Of a stretch of DNA of 64,000 bases, positions 16,399 to 25,954 are shown piece after piece. Below the pieces are notes generated by a model. The model did not search any database. It was not told where the DNA came from and was given only the letters and a program-made list of their open reading frames with translations. The translations under genes were made by a program, and so were the position numbers. The stretch covers positions 1 through 64,000 of the forward strand of contig JAISAO010000038.1 of the NCBI GenBank assembly GCA_031266665.1. The letters run 5' to 3'. The stretch comes from Propionibacteriaceae bacterium. GTDB taxonomy: Bacteria; Actinomycetota; Actinomycetes; Propionibacteriales; Propionibacteriaceae. How positions within the stretch are numbered: position 1 is the stretch's first letter; each line of letters opens with the position of its first letter.

Positions 16399-16968
16399 TC
16401 ATGGGCCGTCCAGATCCAACGGGTTGGCCGCCTTGGCCCGAGCGGCGGGGACGGGCGCCAGCTCGGACGGCGCCGTCTCGGGCGTCCCGGGGGCGAACTT
16501 GTCCCGTAGGAAACGGCCGTGGGCCACCAGGGCGGCGGCATCGCGCTGCAGCACGGCGTCATACATCCGGTCGACCGTCACCGCCAACAAGTCGAGTTGG
16601 TCTATCAGGATCAACAGCGGAGTCTTGGCCCCCATGACGGGCCGGGAGTTGGCCCAGTCCCGGGGCAGCCGGACGTAGCCGCCCAGGGCCTCGGGCAGGT
16701 AGCTGGTGGCGGTGGCGATGAGGGAGTACTGGTCCAGCGTGGCCAAGCCGGAGTTGTCCATCCGGGGCACAATGTCACGCAGCCGGGAGGCCACCCGCCG
16801 CACCCGGGCGCGGACCGCCCCCGACAACGTGGCATCGCCCGCCACCTGGCGATCGATCTGGTCCAGAGCGGCCGTGATATCCGTCGGCGTCGGGGCCGGC
16901 GGCAGGACGGCCGGCACCTCGGCCGCGACCACCGTCGGGGCGCCGCGCAACCAATCGAACAGACTCAC
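16399..16968 (-). CDS. Small conserved partner of TelA
   Basis: This 189-residue soluble protein begins MSLFDWLRG and has a Pro/Ala-rich stretch, then a helical domain (RVRRVASRLRDIVPRMDN, LPRDWANS, LLILIDQLDLLAVTVDRMYD). The gene starts 21 bp after telA. TelA genes in other bacteria are commonly paired with a small XpaC-type gene. This protein may play that part, although clear sequence similarity to XpaC cannot be shown by eye. Function unknown. Confidence 0.65.
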   Translation of the reverse strand: MSLFDWLRGAPTVVAAEVPAVLPPAPTPTDITAALDQIDRQVAGDATLSGAVRARVRRVASRLRDIVPRMDNSGLATLDQYSLIATATSYLPEALGGYVRLPRDWANSRPVMGAKTPLLILIDQLDLLAVTVDRMYDAVLQRDAAALVAHGRFLRDKFAPGTPETAPSELAPVPAARAKAANPLDLDGP

Positions 16969-16989
16969 CTGTGCCCACCGCCCATGGGG

Positions 16990-18297
16990 TTAGCGGGAGA
17001 CGTCGAGGTTGGTCGGGACGGACGGTTGTTGGGCCTGGGCGCGGTCCAGGTAGGAGCGCGACTTGACGATCTCGTGCTCCAACACGCCCACCGTCTGGGC
17101 CATCGACTCCAGGGCCTTGGCCTTGAACTGGTCGATCGTGTCCATCGTCTGATAGATGTTGGCGAAGGCGGCCTGGAGTTGCTGCAGCCCGATGGTCGAG
17201 CTGGCGGCCTGCTCGCGGATGCCGGCCGACTGCTCCTTCAACATCTCGCTGGTGCGCTGGATCATGTCCGAGGTGGTGGCGTTGAGGGCCGTGATCTGGT
17301 CCAGCACCAGACGCTGGTTGCCCAGAGCCGAGGCCACGATGACCGCCGTCCGCAGGGCCGACATGGTGGTGGTCGAGGCCCGGTCGACGCCTTTGATCAA
17401 CTCGATGTTGTTCTTGATGATGATGTCGATGGCCAGGTAGCTCTGGATCGACACGGCCAACTGGGTGAGCAGGTCCTGGTGCTTCTGGCGGACGTAGAAC
17501 AAGACGTCCTCGTTCAACACCTTGGCCCGCTCGGGGTCGCTGAACTGTAACTCGGCCACCTTGGCGGCCACCTGGCGGTCCAGCCGTTCGGCGATGTAGA
17601 CGTATTGGTTCAGCCGCCCCATGGTCTGCCAGAGGTTTTGTTTCTCCATGTTCAAGGCCACGTTGTCACGGGTCAATTCGTCTTGGCCGGAGCGGAGAGC
17701 GTGCAGGATGGCGTTGAGATGGCTCTGGGAGGACTGGTACTTGTGGAAGTAGTTCTCCAGCTTCTTGCCCATCGGGATGACGCCGAAGACCTTGCGCGAG
17801 ACCGATTTGTCCTGGCCCGGATCCAAGTCCTCAATGGTGCGGCGCAACTCGATCAACGTCTGGCCGACGGTCGAGCCCTGGGCCAGGCCGCCCTCCTTCA
17901 GCGCCCGGACCGGCGTGTTCAGCAGGCGGTTGCTGGTCTCGGCGGCGCGGCGGATATCGGCATCGCCCATCGAGCGGACGGCATCGGCCTGGGCCGAGAA
18001 CTCGGGGCTGCGGGTCTTGGCCTGGTCGATGGCGTCCAGGAAGGTCTTGACCCGTTCGTCCAGCAACGGCACCTGGGCGGTCTCGACTTGCGGCGCCATG
18101 GCCGGGGCCTGGGTCTCCGTGATGGCGACCACGGGGCCGGGGGCGTCCAGGGTCAACGGCGGCTCGGTGGTCGGCGGCGCCAGCGGGGCGACGGCGGCCG
18201 ATCCCTGGTTCTGTGGCGCCAGGGGGGCGGCGGCCGCGCTCGGGCTCTGCGGCGCCAAGGGGACGACGGCGGCGTTTTGGTCCTGTGGCTCTGTCAT
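16990..18297 (-). CDS. telA: TelA-family protein (toxic anion resistance)
   Basis: The 435-residue protein is the first gene of the operon. The ATG at 18297 has AGGAGA five bases upstream. Residues 1-75 are disordered with three PLAP(Q/P) repeats. The remainder is the all-helical TelA domain: KVFGVIPMGKKLENYFHKYQ, then SSQSHLNAIL, then LNEDVLFYVRQKHQDLLTQ, and a C-terminal block with QTVGVLEHEIVKSRSYLDRA. TelA proteins are cytosolic and linked to tellurite and cell-envelope stress within Ter systems. Its co-transcription with a VWA-PP2C-kinase set supports a Ter-type stress module. Confidence 0.92.
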   Translation of the reverse strand: MTEPQDQNAAVVPLAPQSPSAAAAPLAPQNQGSAAVAPLAPPTTEPPLTLDAPGPVVAITETQAPAMAPQVETAQVPLLDERVKTFLDAIDQAKTRSPEFSAQADAVRSMGDADIRRAAETSNRLLNTPVRALKEGGLAQGSTVGQTLIELRRTIEDLDPGQDKSVSRKVFGVIPMGKKLENYFHKYQSSQSHLNAILHALRSGQDELTRDNVALNMEKQNLWQTMGRLNQYVYIAERLDRQVAAKVAELQFSDPERAKVLNEDVLFYVRQKHQDLLTQLAVSIQSYLAIDIIIKNNIELIKGVDRASTTTMSALRTAVIVASALGNQRLVLDQITALNATTSDMIQRTSEMLKEQSAGIREQAASSTIGLQQLQAAFANIYQTMDTIDQFKAKALESMAQTVGVLEHEIVKSRSYLDRAQAQQPSVPTNLDVSR

Positions 18298-18489
18298 GCG
18301 ATCTCCTGACGGCTGGTCCGAGAGGCGAGGACGGGCTCGGACGTCGCGTCCGGCCGGCCGGTCCCCGCCTGGCTGTCCCATATCTTAGGCGTTGCGCCCC
18401 GATTTGATCGATTCTTCACCGTCGGGCGGCCCCGCCATCGGCGGAGCGGGCGACAGGTTGTGGCGGGTTCCGTCCGGGAGGTGGGCCGA
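18298..18489. promoter_or_regulatory. Divergent promoter region, telA operon and adnA
   Basis: These 192 bases separate two divergent transcription units and must carry both promoters. A GGGAGG at about 18476-18481 serves the adnA start. No clear -10/-35 pair could be singled out by eye in this GC-rich sequence. Confidence 0.4.
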
Positions 18490-21400
18490 ATGTCACAGGG
18501 GCCTGGTTTGATGGCGGCTGTGGAAGAGCTGTCCTATCGCCTGGTGGGTGGTGCCGCGCCTGTTCCCCGGGGCCGCCCGGGGCCGGACCAGTGGCGCGTC
18601 ATCGACCACCGGGACGGGCCGCTACTGGTCCTGGGCGGGCCGGGGACGGGTAAGACCTGGACCCTGGTCGAGGCGGTGGCGGCGCGGCTGGAGCGGTCGG
18701 ACCAGCCGGTGGTGGCGCTGACCGGCGGTGGCGAGGCGGTGGCGCGGCTGCGCACTTTACTGGCGGCCCGCGGCCCGGCGGCGGGCCGGGCCCAGGTGGC
18801 GTCCTGGGCCGGACTGGCCCGGGCGCTGGTCGAACGGGTCGAGCCGGCTGGGAGGCTGCTGGGGGCGGGGCCGGCCGACCTCAGGCTGCGCGAGCTGGTG
18901 GCGGGGCGCCCGACCCGGGACTGGCCCGTCGGCTGGGCCGAGGCGGCGGGGACGGCCCGTTTCGCCCGGGAGGTCCGGGAGGCCTTGGACCGACTGCGCC
19001 GAGAAGGCCTGACGCCGGCCCGGCTGGCGGCCGCCGGCCGGCGCCAGGGGCGCCCGGAGTGGGTCGCCCTGGCCCGGCTGGCCGAGGACTACCGCGACGT
19101 CTTGGCCCTGGAGGGGGCGGTCGACTTCCCCGGCCTGTTGGAGCGGGCCGCGGCTGTGGCGGGCGACCCGGGCCTGGCGCCGGGGGAGGGCACGGCCTAT
19201 TACATCGACCACTACGAGGAGGTCGAGCCGGCCCAGATCCGCCTATTGGCCGCCCTGGCGGGACCCGGGGCGACGGTGGTGGCCTTCGGCGACCCGCGCC
19301 AGTCGGTCGGGGCCTTCCGGGGGGCGGCGGCCCGCTCCAGCCTCGACTTCCCGGATCTCTTCCCCGGCGCCGAGGTGGTCGAGTTGACGGTCGATCGGCG
19401 CCACGCGCCGGCCCTGCGGGCGGTGCTGGACAAGGTGGCGCGGCTGATCCCCCTGCCCCGGCCGGGGCCGGGCCAGACTCTGAGCCCAGATCCACCGATT
19501 CTCGACTACCGAGCGACCCTGTCCGGGCGCGCTGACGGCGGCGCCGACGTTCAACGGACATCCAGTCCGTCCTCGCCTCGGCCCCACCGCCATCACACCC
19601 GTCTAGGGCCGCTCGCCACGCCGATCATCGGTGGATCTGGGCTGGCCGGAGCCGCCGAGGACGCCGGGTTGGGCGAGGGGGTTGGGTTGGGCGAGGGGGT
19701 TGACGCCCTGGGGGCGACTGTCACCGGGGCCGACGCCCCGGGTGTGGCTCGGGCGGTCGTGCTGGCTGGGCGACGGGCCGAGGGCGAGTGGATCGCCGAG
19801 CAGTTGCGGATCGCCCGGCTGGGCGGGCTGGCCTGGTCGGATATGGCCGTGCTGGTGCGCTCCGGGCGGGCCCTGTCTCTGCTGGCCTCGACTCTGAGCG
19901 GGGCCGGGGTGCCGCTGGCGGTCGGCTGGTCGGATCTGCCGCTGGCCCAAGAGCCGGTTGTGGCTCGGCTGCTGGACGACCTGCGGTCGGCCGATGAGGG
20001 GGCTCAGGCCTTGGTGGTGGACCGGCTGTGGCGGGTCTGGGAGGGCTCGGGCGAGCCGGAGCGGTTGACGGCCGAGTTGGCCGGCGACGCCGCCGCCAAA
20101 CTGGCGGCCGAGCGCGACCTGGACGCCGTCTGCGCCCTGATGGACGCCGCCCAAGACCGCCTCGACCTGGTTGGGCAAAGTGGCGTCGAGACCTTCCTGG
20201 CCGAGATCGAGGGCCAGGCCATCCCGTCTCGGCGGTCCCGACCGGCGGTGTCGGACGGCGCGGGCGTGGCCCTGTTGACCGCCCACCGGGGCAAGGGCCG
20301 CGAATGGCCGCTGGTGGTGGTGGCGGGGGTGCAGGAGGGCGTCTGGCCCGACACCAGACAGTCGCGCGGCCTGATCCGCTTGGACGGTCTGACGTCCGAC
20401 GGCCGCTTCGACCAGCCCGACTTCCGGGAGGGACTGGGGGCCGAGCGGCGCCTCTTCCTCAGCGCCGTCAGCCGGGCCAGTCGGCAACTGCTGGTGACGG
20501 CGGCGGACGACGCTGGCGACTGGGCGCCGTCGCGCTTCCTGGACGACTTGGGGCTGGTCGTCGAGCGGCTGGAGCCGCCGGGGACGACGACCACCAGCCT
20601 GGTCGGACTGGTCGGCCGCTGGCGCCGCTTGGCGAACGACCCCGACAGCCACCCGATCCTGCGCGACATCGCCGTCGCCCGCCTGGCCGACCTGGCCCAG
20701 GCCCACGACGACCACGGCCGCCCCCTGGCGCCGACGGCTGACCCGGCGACTTGGTGGGGGGCGGAGACAGCGCCGCCGGCCGCCCCCGGGGGTTGGGATC
20801 GCCTCGGGGAGGCAGCCGGCCCAGCGCTGGAGCCGGAGGTTGGGAGTGGGTCGGACTCGGGTCGGCTGGCCGGGTCGGCGGCCGGTTTGTCCGGATCGGA
20901 GGCGCTTGGGATCGGGGCCGGTCCCTCCGGGGTCGGCCGAGTCGGGGCGGGGATAGTCGGGGTCGGTCCGGTCGGGTCGGGGGCGCTCTTCGACCAGTTG
21001 GGCGCGGCGGCGACTTGGTCCCCCAGCCAGGTCCAAGAACTGCTGGCCTGTCCCCGACGTTGGTTCTTGTCCCGGCGGGCGCGGGCCGAACCGCCGCCGT
21101 CGCCCAACGCCCGACTGGGCCAGTTGATCCACGCCTTGGCCCGGCGCCTGGCCCAGGGCGACTTGGACCGGGAACAAGCCGGCGCCGCCTTGGACCAGGC
21201 CTGGGAGCGGCTGGGGCTGACCGCGCCCTGGCGCTCGCTGGCGGAGCGGGCGGCGGCCGAGGCCTGTCTGGAGCGTTACCGGGTGTGGCTGGAGGGGCAA
21301 TCCGACTATCACCTGGTCGGCTTGGAGTTGCCTTTCGCCGCCCAGGTCGAGGCCGGGGAGCAGACGGTCCGGCTGGTCGGCCGGTTGGACCGGGTGGACC

Positions 21401-22032
21401 GTGACGATCTGGGCCGGCTCCGGGTGGTCGACCTCAAGACCGCCCGCAGGGCGCCATCGGCCAAGGAAGTGGAGGCCAACCTGCAGCTCGGTCTCTACCA
21501 GGCGGCCGTGGCCGCCGGCGGTCTGGGCCGGCTGGCGGCGCCGCGACCGTCTTTGGCGGGGGCGGAATTGGTCTACTTGCGCCTGCCGGCGACGCAGCGC
21601 GCGCCTCGGCGGGTGGCGGCCCCCGATAGCGGGCCGGCGCCCAATGTGTCCCCGGCCGCCGGCCCCGCCGACGTCTTGACCGCCAGTTCGGCCACGGTCT
21701 CGACCGCCAGTTCCGCCATCGGCTCGGCCGGTGTTCCCACCACGGCCCCGGCCGTCGGCTGGGACGGCGGTGGGCCCAAGGCCATGGCCCAAGCCAACTT
21801 GGAGTCGCGGCCCCACCTGGAGCGGGAACCGGTCTACCCGGCGCTCAGCCCGGCCGGTCGGGACCGCCTCGGCCGGCAGGCGGACTATCCCACCTGGGTC
21901 CACCAAGCCCTGGCGGCGGCCGGCCTGGTCTTGGCCGAGGGCCGTTTCCCGGCCCTGGCCGCCCGCGCCTGCTCGGCCTGCCCCTTCCGCCCCGGCTGCC
22001 CGGCTCGGGCCGTGGACGAGGTTGAGCCATGA
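18490..22032 (+). CDS. adnA: AdnA-like helicase-nuclease subunit
   Basis: From the ATG at 18490 the protein is 1180 residues. The N-terminal UvrD/Rep-type motor has Walker A GGPGTGKT (about 49-56), motif III FGDPRQSVGAFRG, motif V TAHRGKGREWPLV and motif VI SAVSRASRQL; motif II is degenerate (YIDHYEEVEPAQ). The C-terminal RecB-like nuclease has GRLDRVD, VVDLKTARRAP and QLGLYQA. A Cys in LLACPRRW plus CSACPFRPGC at the end suggest a 4Fe-4S cluster. AdnA and AdnB together resect double-strand breaks in actinobacteria. A 161-bp repeat is inserted in frame near residue 331, and Gly/Ala/Ser-rich linkers occur near 790-830 and 1045-1090. Confidence 0.9.
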   Translation: MSQGPGLMAAVEELSYRLVGGAAPVPRGRPGPDQWRVIDHRDGPLLVLGGPGTGKTWTLVEAVAARLERSDQPVVALTGGGEAVARLRTLLAARGPAAGRAQVASWAGLARALVERVEPAGRLLGAGPADLRLRELVAGRPTRDWPVGWAEAAGTARFAREVREALDRLRREGLTPARLAAAGRRQGRPEWVALARLAEDYRDVLALEGAVDFPGLLERAAAVAGDPGLAPGEGTAYYIDHYEEVEPAQIRLLAALAGPGATVVAFGDPRQSVGAFRGAAARSSLDFPDLFPGAEVVELTVDRRHAPALRAVLDKVARLIPLPRPGPGQTLSPDPPILDYRATLSGRADGGADVQRTSSPSSPRPHRHHTRLGPLATPIIGGSGLAGAAEDAGLGEGVGLGEGVDALGATVTGADAPGVARAVVLAGRRAEGEWIAEQLRIARLGGLAWSDMAVLVRSGRALSLLASTLSGAGVPLAVGWSDLPLAQEPVVARLLDDLRSADEGAQALVVDRLWRVWEGSGEPERLTAELAGDAAAKLAAERDLDAVCALMDAAQDRLDLVGQSGVETFLAEIEGQAIPSRRSRPAVSDGAGVALLTAHRGKGREWPLVVVAGVQEGVWPDTRQSRGLIRLDGLTSDGRFDQPDFREGLGAERRLFLSAVSRASRQLLVTAADDAGDWAPSRFLDDLGLVVERLEPPGTTTTSLVGLVGRWRRLANDPDSHPILRDIAVARLADLAQAHDDHGRPLAPTADPATWWGAETAPPAAPGGWDRLGEAAGPALEPEVGSGSDSGRLAGSAAGLSGSEALGIGAGPSGVGRVGAGIVGVGPVGSGALFDQLGAAATWSPSQVQELLACPRRWFLSRRARAEPPPSPNARLGQLIHALARRLAQGDLDREQAGAALDQAWERLGLTAPWRSLAERAAAEACLERYRVWLEGQSDYHLVGLELPFAAQVEAGEQTVRLVGRLDRVDRDDLGRLRVVDLKTARRAPSAKEVEANLQLGLYQAAVAAGGLGRLAAPRPSLAGAELVYLRLPATQRAPRRVAAPDSGPAPNVSPAAGPADVLTASSATVSTASSAIGSAGVPTTAPAVGWDGGGPKAMAQANLESRPHLEREPVYPALSPAGRDRLGRQADYPTWVHQALAAAGLVLAEGRFPALAARACSACPFRPGCPARAVDEVEP
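19483..19643. repeat. Palindromic repeat family, full-length copy d, inside adnA
   Basis: This 161-bp element has perfect 17-bp ends: AGCCCAGATCCACCGAT on the left and its complement on the right. It lies in the adnA reading frame without breaking it, adding about 54 residues (from SPDPPILDYRAT to TPIIGGSGLAG) in the region after motif III. The left part matches copies at 2884 and 10125; the right part matches copies at 6090 and 45751. Confidence 0.85.
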
Positions 22033-25000
22033 GCGGGGTCGACCTGAGAGGGGCCAAGGGGGAGGACTTCCGGCCCCAGGATTTGGCCGGCCTGCTCGGC
22101 CTGCCCCTGTCGGACGAACAGATGGCCGCCATCACCGCCCCTCTGGAGTCTTATTCGGTGGTGGCGGCGGCCGGGTCGGGGAAGACCACGGTGATGGCGG
22201 CGCGGGTCGTCTGGCTGGTGGCGACGGGTCAGATCGAGCCGGGCCAGGTGATCGGGCTGACCTTCACCCGCAAGGCGGCGGCCCAACTAGGCCGGCGGGT
22301 GGCGGCGGCCCTGGCCCTATTGGGACTCCCCGAGGGCGTCGGCGGCGAACCGACTATCGCCACCTACGACGCTTTCGCCGCCGCCTTGGTGGCGGACCAC
22401 GGCGCCTGGCTGGGGCAAGACGGCCCGGCCCGGTTGCTGGACGAGGCCGGTCGTTACCGCCTGGCGACCGAGGTGGTGGAGAACGCGGCCGGCCCTCTGC
22501 CCTATCTGAGCCAGTACGCCCCGGCCACCTTGGCCCGCTGGCTGCTGGACCTCGACCAGGGCCTCCAGGCCAATCTGGTGACGGCGGCGGACCTCGAGTC
22601 AGACTCGGCCGACCTGCTCCAACAGCTGGCGGCGGTGCCGCCGAACCGTCTGGGGAAGGTCTACCGGGAGGTGCGGCGGGCGCTGGAGACGGTGGCCGCC
22701 CGGCGGGAGCTGATCGGCCTGAGCCAGGCTTACGCGGCCCGCAAACGAGACTTCGGGGTGGTCGAATTCGCCGATCAAATGGCCACCGCCGTCCGTCTGG
22801 TCCAGGTCCGCCCCGCCGTCCGGCGCGATTTCGCCGAGCGCCGGGTCGTGGTCTTGCTGGACGAGTACCAAGACACCTCGGGCGCCCAGGCCGCCCTATT
22901 GCGCCAGTTGTTCGCCCCCCGGAGCCGGGACGCCTGGGGCGGCGATGCGGACGACCCGGGACGGCCGGTCATGGCGGTGGGCGACCCCCGCCAGGCGATC
23001 TACGGCTGGCGCGGGGCCTCAGCCAGTAACTTGTCCGATTTCGCCCCTGATTTCGCCACCCCCGCCGGCCTGGCGCGCCGCTTCGTCCTGACGGTCAACC
23101 GGCGCTGTGACCGGGCCGTCGTCCGGGCGGCCAACGCCATCGCCCCCCAGCCACCCCCGGACGGTTCGGCCCTGGCTGTGGCGGGTGACGCGGTGGGGGC
23201 TGTCTTAGGGGGTGGTCCGGGAGTGGCGGGCGACGCGGCCGGCGCCATCGCCGCTGGACCGTCTCCGCATGGTTCGGCCCTGGTTGTGGCGGGTGACGCG
23301 GCCAGAGTCGTCTTGGGGGGTGGTCCGGGACCGGCGGGCGGCTCGGCTAGGTCCGTCTCCGGAGATGTCGCGGCGATGGTGGGGGAGACGGACGAGTCGG
23401 TCTCGGGCGGGGAGGGGGCCAATCCGGCGGACCCGGCGATGCGGGCCGCGCCCGGGGCCGGGGCGGGCTGGGTCGAGACGGCCGGTTTCGTCACCTGGGA
23501 CGAGGAGGTGGTCTGGATCGCGGATCAGGTGGTTCGGGCGATGGCCGCCCGGGAGGTGTCGGGCTGGGGCGAGATCGCCCTGCTGACACGGCGCAACGCC
23601 GAGCTGGGGCCGTTGTGGCAGGCCCTGACCGACCGCGACGTGCCGGTGGAGATCGTCGGCCTGGGGGGGCTGCTGCAGGTGCCCGAGGTGTCAGACCTGG
23701 TGGCCCGGCTGCGCCTGGCGCACGATCCGAGCGACAATCCCAGTTTGATCCAAGTGGGGCTGGGGCCGGGTTGGGGGTTGACCCGGCAGGAGCTTGAGGT
23801 CTTGGGCCGCCGGGCGGGTGAACTGGCCCAGTCGGCCCTGCTCCTAGACCAGCCGTCGGCCGGGTCGGACGAGTCGGGCCACGGCCGGGGTCAGCCTCCG
23901 GTTGAGGCGGCTGAGTCGGTCCTCAACCGACGCGGGTCTCCGGGCGGACTGGCCGGGTCGGCCGGGTCGGACGGGTCGGGCCACGGCCTGGATCGGCCTC
24001 CGGCCGGGTCGGACTCGGCCACTGATCAAGGCGAGCCTGGGGACGGGGAATGGGTCCAGCGGCCGGTCTTGGCCGCCGCTCTGGCCGACCCCGGGGTGGA
24101 TTGTCCGCCCAACCTGGCCCGGCGGTTGAGACGCTTGGCGACCGCCCTGGCCGACTGGCGGGCGCTGCGCCGTCTGCCCGTGGTCGAGGCGGTGGACCGC
24201 TTGATCGCCGACTGCGGCCTGGAGGCCGAACTGGCCAGTTGGCCCGACCCGGCCGGGGCGGTCCGGCGGCGCCAGCTGGCCGCCTTCCGCGAGGCGGTGG
24301 CCCATTACGCCGCCGGTCGTCGGGAGACCGGTCTGGGCGGCCTGCTGGCCTGGCTCGAGGCCGAGGCCGAGGTCGGCCTGGGTCTGGACCGGGCGACGGC
24401 CTCCAGCCAGGATTCGGTCAAATTGCTGACCGTCCACCGGGCCAAGGGCCTGGAGTGGGAATTGGTCTTTTTGCCCGGACTGACCGACCAGTTGTTCCCG
24501 CTGGCCCGGGGCGGGGCCAACCCGATGACCCAGCCGGCGGCCTTGCCCCACCGACTGCGGGCCGACGCCGCCGTCTTACCCCGCCTGGACCAGGCCACCG
24601 GGCCGGGGATCCAAGACTTCACCCAGGCCCTGCGCCAAGACTGGCGGCGGGGAGAGGACCGTCTGGCCTATGTCGCCGTCACCCGGGCGCGGCGCCGGCT
24701 GGTGGCCAGCTGCCATCTCTGGCGGACCGGTACGAGGCCCCAGGCGGCCTCGGATTATTTCCTGGCCTTGGAGGCGGTGGCACAAACAGACGGCCGGGCC
24801 GGTCCCCGTCCGGCGGCGACCACGGCCAACCCGACCGCCGCGACCGACTCCGGCCTCGACTGGCCCAGCCCCGGACAGCGCCGCCGCCAGGCCCAGACCG
24901 CCCGCCTGGCCGCCCGGGTCGAGGCCTGGCGCCAGCCCGACGCGCCCGGCCGCCGCCAGGCCCAGGCCGCTTTGGCCCAGGCTCCGGCCGAGGTCCGCCG

Positions 25001-25805
25001 CCAGGTGGCGGAACTGGACGCCGCCGCCGACCGACTACTGGCCCAGGCCGCCCCGGCCGTGGTCGAGGTGGCCCTGCCGGCCGCGCTGACCACCAGCCAG
25101 GTCCTGTGGGCCGCCCGCCAGCCCGACCAATTGGCCGCCGCCTTGGTCCGGCCCTGGCCCCGCCGGCCGTCGCCGGCCGCCCGACTGGGCCATGACTTCC
25201 ACCGCTGGCTGCAACGTCTGGCCTTGGAGCCGTCCCTCTTGGACAGCCTGGAGGACGACTGGGAGGGGGCTGGGCCGCCGCCCGACGATTGGACCCTTCC
25301 GGTGGGGGATGGGTCTTCGGCCGCCCCGGTGGGGGATGGGTCTTACCCGGTGGTGGATGGGTCTTCGGCCGACTTGGCGGGGGATTCTTCGGCCGGCTCG
25401 GCGAACGGCGCGGCAGCCCGTCTGGAGCGTCTGCGGGCCGGCTTCCAACACGGCCGCTTCGCCGCCTGGACGCCGGTGGCGGTGGAGCGGCCCTTCGTCC
25501 TGGCCCTGGGCGGGCGCCAGATCCGGGGTCGGATCGACGCCGTTTACGACCGCGCCTCGGCCCCCGGCGTGGTCCCGGCGACGGCCGCCTACCTGGTGGT
25601 GGACTGGAAGACCGGTCACAGCCGCCCCGACCCGCTGCAACTGTCCTTCTACCGCCTGGCCTGGGCCGAGCTGTCCGGGGTGGCGTTAGACACCGTGGCG
25701 GCAGCCTTCTACCACGTCGGCCCAGACCGCCTCGACTATTTGACGACGCCGCTCGACCGGGCCGCCCTGACCACCTTGGTGGCCGGCCTGGGACGGTCGG
25801 CCTAG
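22029..25805 (+). CDS. adnB: AdnB-like helicase-nuclease subunit
   Basis: The 1258-residue protein overlaps adnA by 4 bp (ATGA), which couples their translation. The UvrD-type motor is complete: VVAAAGSGKT (Lys52), FTRKAAAQL, VVLLDEYQDTSGAQ, GDPRQAIYGWRGAS, TVHRAKGLEWELVFLPGL and AYVAVTRARRRL. The C-terminal RecB-family nuclease shows LGHDFHRWL, RGRIDAVYDR, VVDWKTGH and QLSFYRLAW. It is the partner of AdnA in DNA-end resection. Three low-complexity expansions interrupt it (about residues 378-475, 610-680 and 1090-1135), built partly of tandem repeats, and are unlikely to be catalytic. Confidence 0.92.
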   Translation: MSGVDLRGAKGEDFRPQDLAGLLGLPLSDEQMAAITAPLESYSVVAAAGSGKTTVMAARVVWLVATGQIEPGQVIGLTFTRKAAAQLGRRVAAALALLGLPEGVGGEPTIATYDAFAAALVADHGAWLGQDGPARLLDEAGRYRLATEVVENAAGPLPYLSQYAPATLARWLLDLDQGLQANLVTAADLESDSADLLQQLAAVPPNRLGKVYREVRRALETVAARRELIGLSQAYAARKRDFGVVEFADQMATAVRLVQVRPAVRRDFAERRVVVLLDEYQDTSGAQAALLRQLFAPRSRDAWGGDADDPGRPVMAVGDPRQAIYGWRGASASNLSDFAPDFATPAGLARRFVLTVNRRCDRAVVRAANAIAPQPPPDGSALAVAGDAVGAVLGGGPGVAGDAAGAIAAGPSPHGSALVVAGDAARVVLGGGPGPAGGSARSVSGDVAAMVGETDESVSGGEGANPADPAMRAAPGAGAGWVETAGFVTWDEEVVWIADQVVRAMAAREVSGWGEIALLTRRNAELGPLWQALTDRDVPVEIVGLGGLLQVPEVSDLVARLRLAHDPSDNPSLIQVGLGPGWGLTRQELEVLGRRAGELAQSALLLDQPSAGSDESGHGRGQPPVEAAESVLNRRGSPGGLAGSAGSDGSGHGLDRPPAGSDSATDQGEPGDGEWVQRPVLAAALADPGVDCPPNLARRLRRLATALADWRALRRLPVVEAVDRLIADCGLEAELASWPDPAGAVRRRQLAAFREAVAHYAAGRRETGLGGLLAWLEAEAEVGLGLDRATASSQDSVKLLTVHRAKGLEWELVFLPGLTDQLFPLARGGANPMTQPAALPHRLRADAAVLPRLDQATGPGIQDFTQALRQDWRRGEDRLAYVAVTRARRRLVASCHLWRTGTRPQAASDYFLALEAVAQTDGRAGPRPAATTANPTAATDSGLDWPSPGQRRRQAQTARLAARVEAWRQPDAPGRRQAQAALAQAPAEVRRQVAELDAAADRLLAQAAPAVVEVALPAALTTSQVLWAARQPDQLAAALVRPWPRRPSPAARLGHDFHRWLQRLALEPSLLDSLEDDWEGAGPPPDDWTLPVGDGSSAAPVGDGSYPVVDGSSADLAGDSSAGSANGAAARLERLRAGFQHGRFAAWTPVAVERPFVLALGGRQIRGRIDAVYDRASAPGVVPATAAYLVVDWKTGHSRPDPLQLSFYRLAWAELSGVALDTVAAAFYHVGPDRLDYLTTPLDRAALTTLVAGLGRSA
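23163..23386 (+). repeat. 108-bp imperfect tandem repeat within adnB
   Basis: GGTTCGGCCCTGG begins at 23163 and again at 23271, a 108-bp period that preserves frame and encodes 36-residue Gly/Ala/Val-rich units (GSALAVAGDA, then VLGGGPG). A second, weaker internal duplication lies at about 23860-24010 (GSDESGHG, GSDGSGHG), and a third at about 25300-25380 (VGDGSS repeats). Confidence 0.7.
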
Positions 25806-25886
25806 CCGTTGGACCGCCCAGGCTGGTCCACGGGCTGGGCTAGCTCCCGGCTCAAGTCCGAGATGGCGTGGGCGCGGCGGCGTGGC

Positions 25887-25945
25887 GGTCGGGTTGGCTC
25901 AGCTCTCGGATCGAGTCCGGGATGGCGTGGGCGATGACGGGATGA
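25887..25945. repeat. Copy of the ATCCCGGACTYGATCCGGGAT-type palindrome
   Basis: GGATCGAGTCCGGGATGGCG with a following GATGACGGGATGAC is the reverse-orientation counterpart of the repeats at 36847-36943. A decayed partner lies just upstream (GGCTCAAGTCCGAGATGGCG, about 25850). It fills the gap between the converging adnB and nudC genes. Confidence 0.5.
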
Positions 25946-25954
25946 CGGTGGGGG

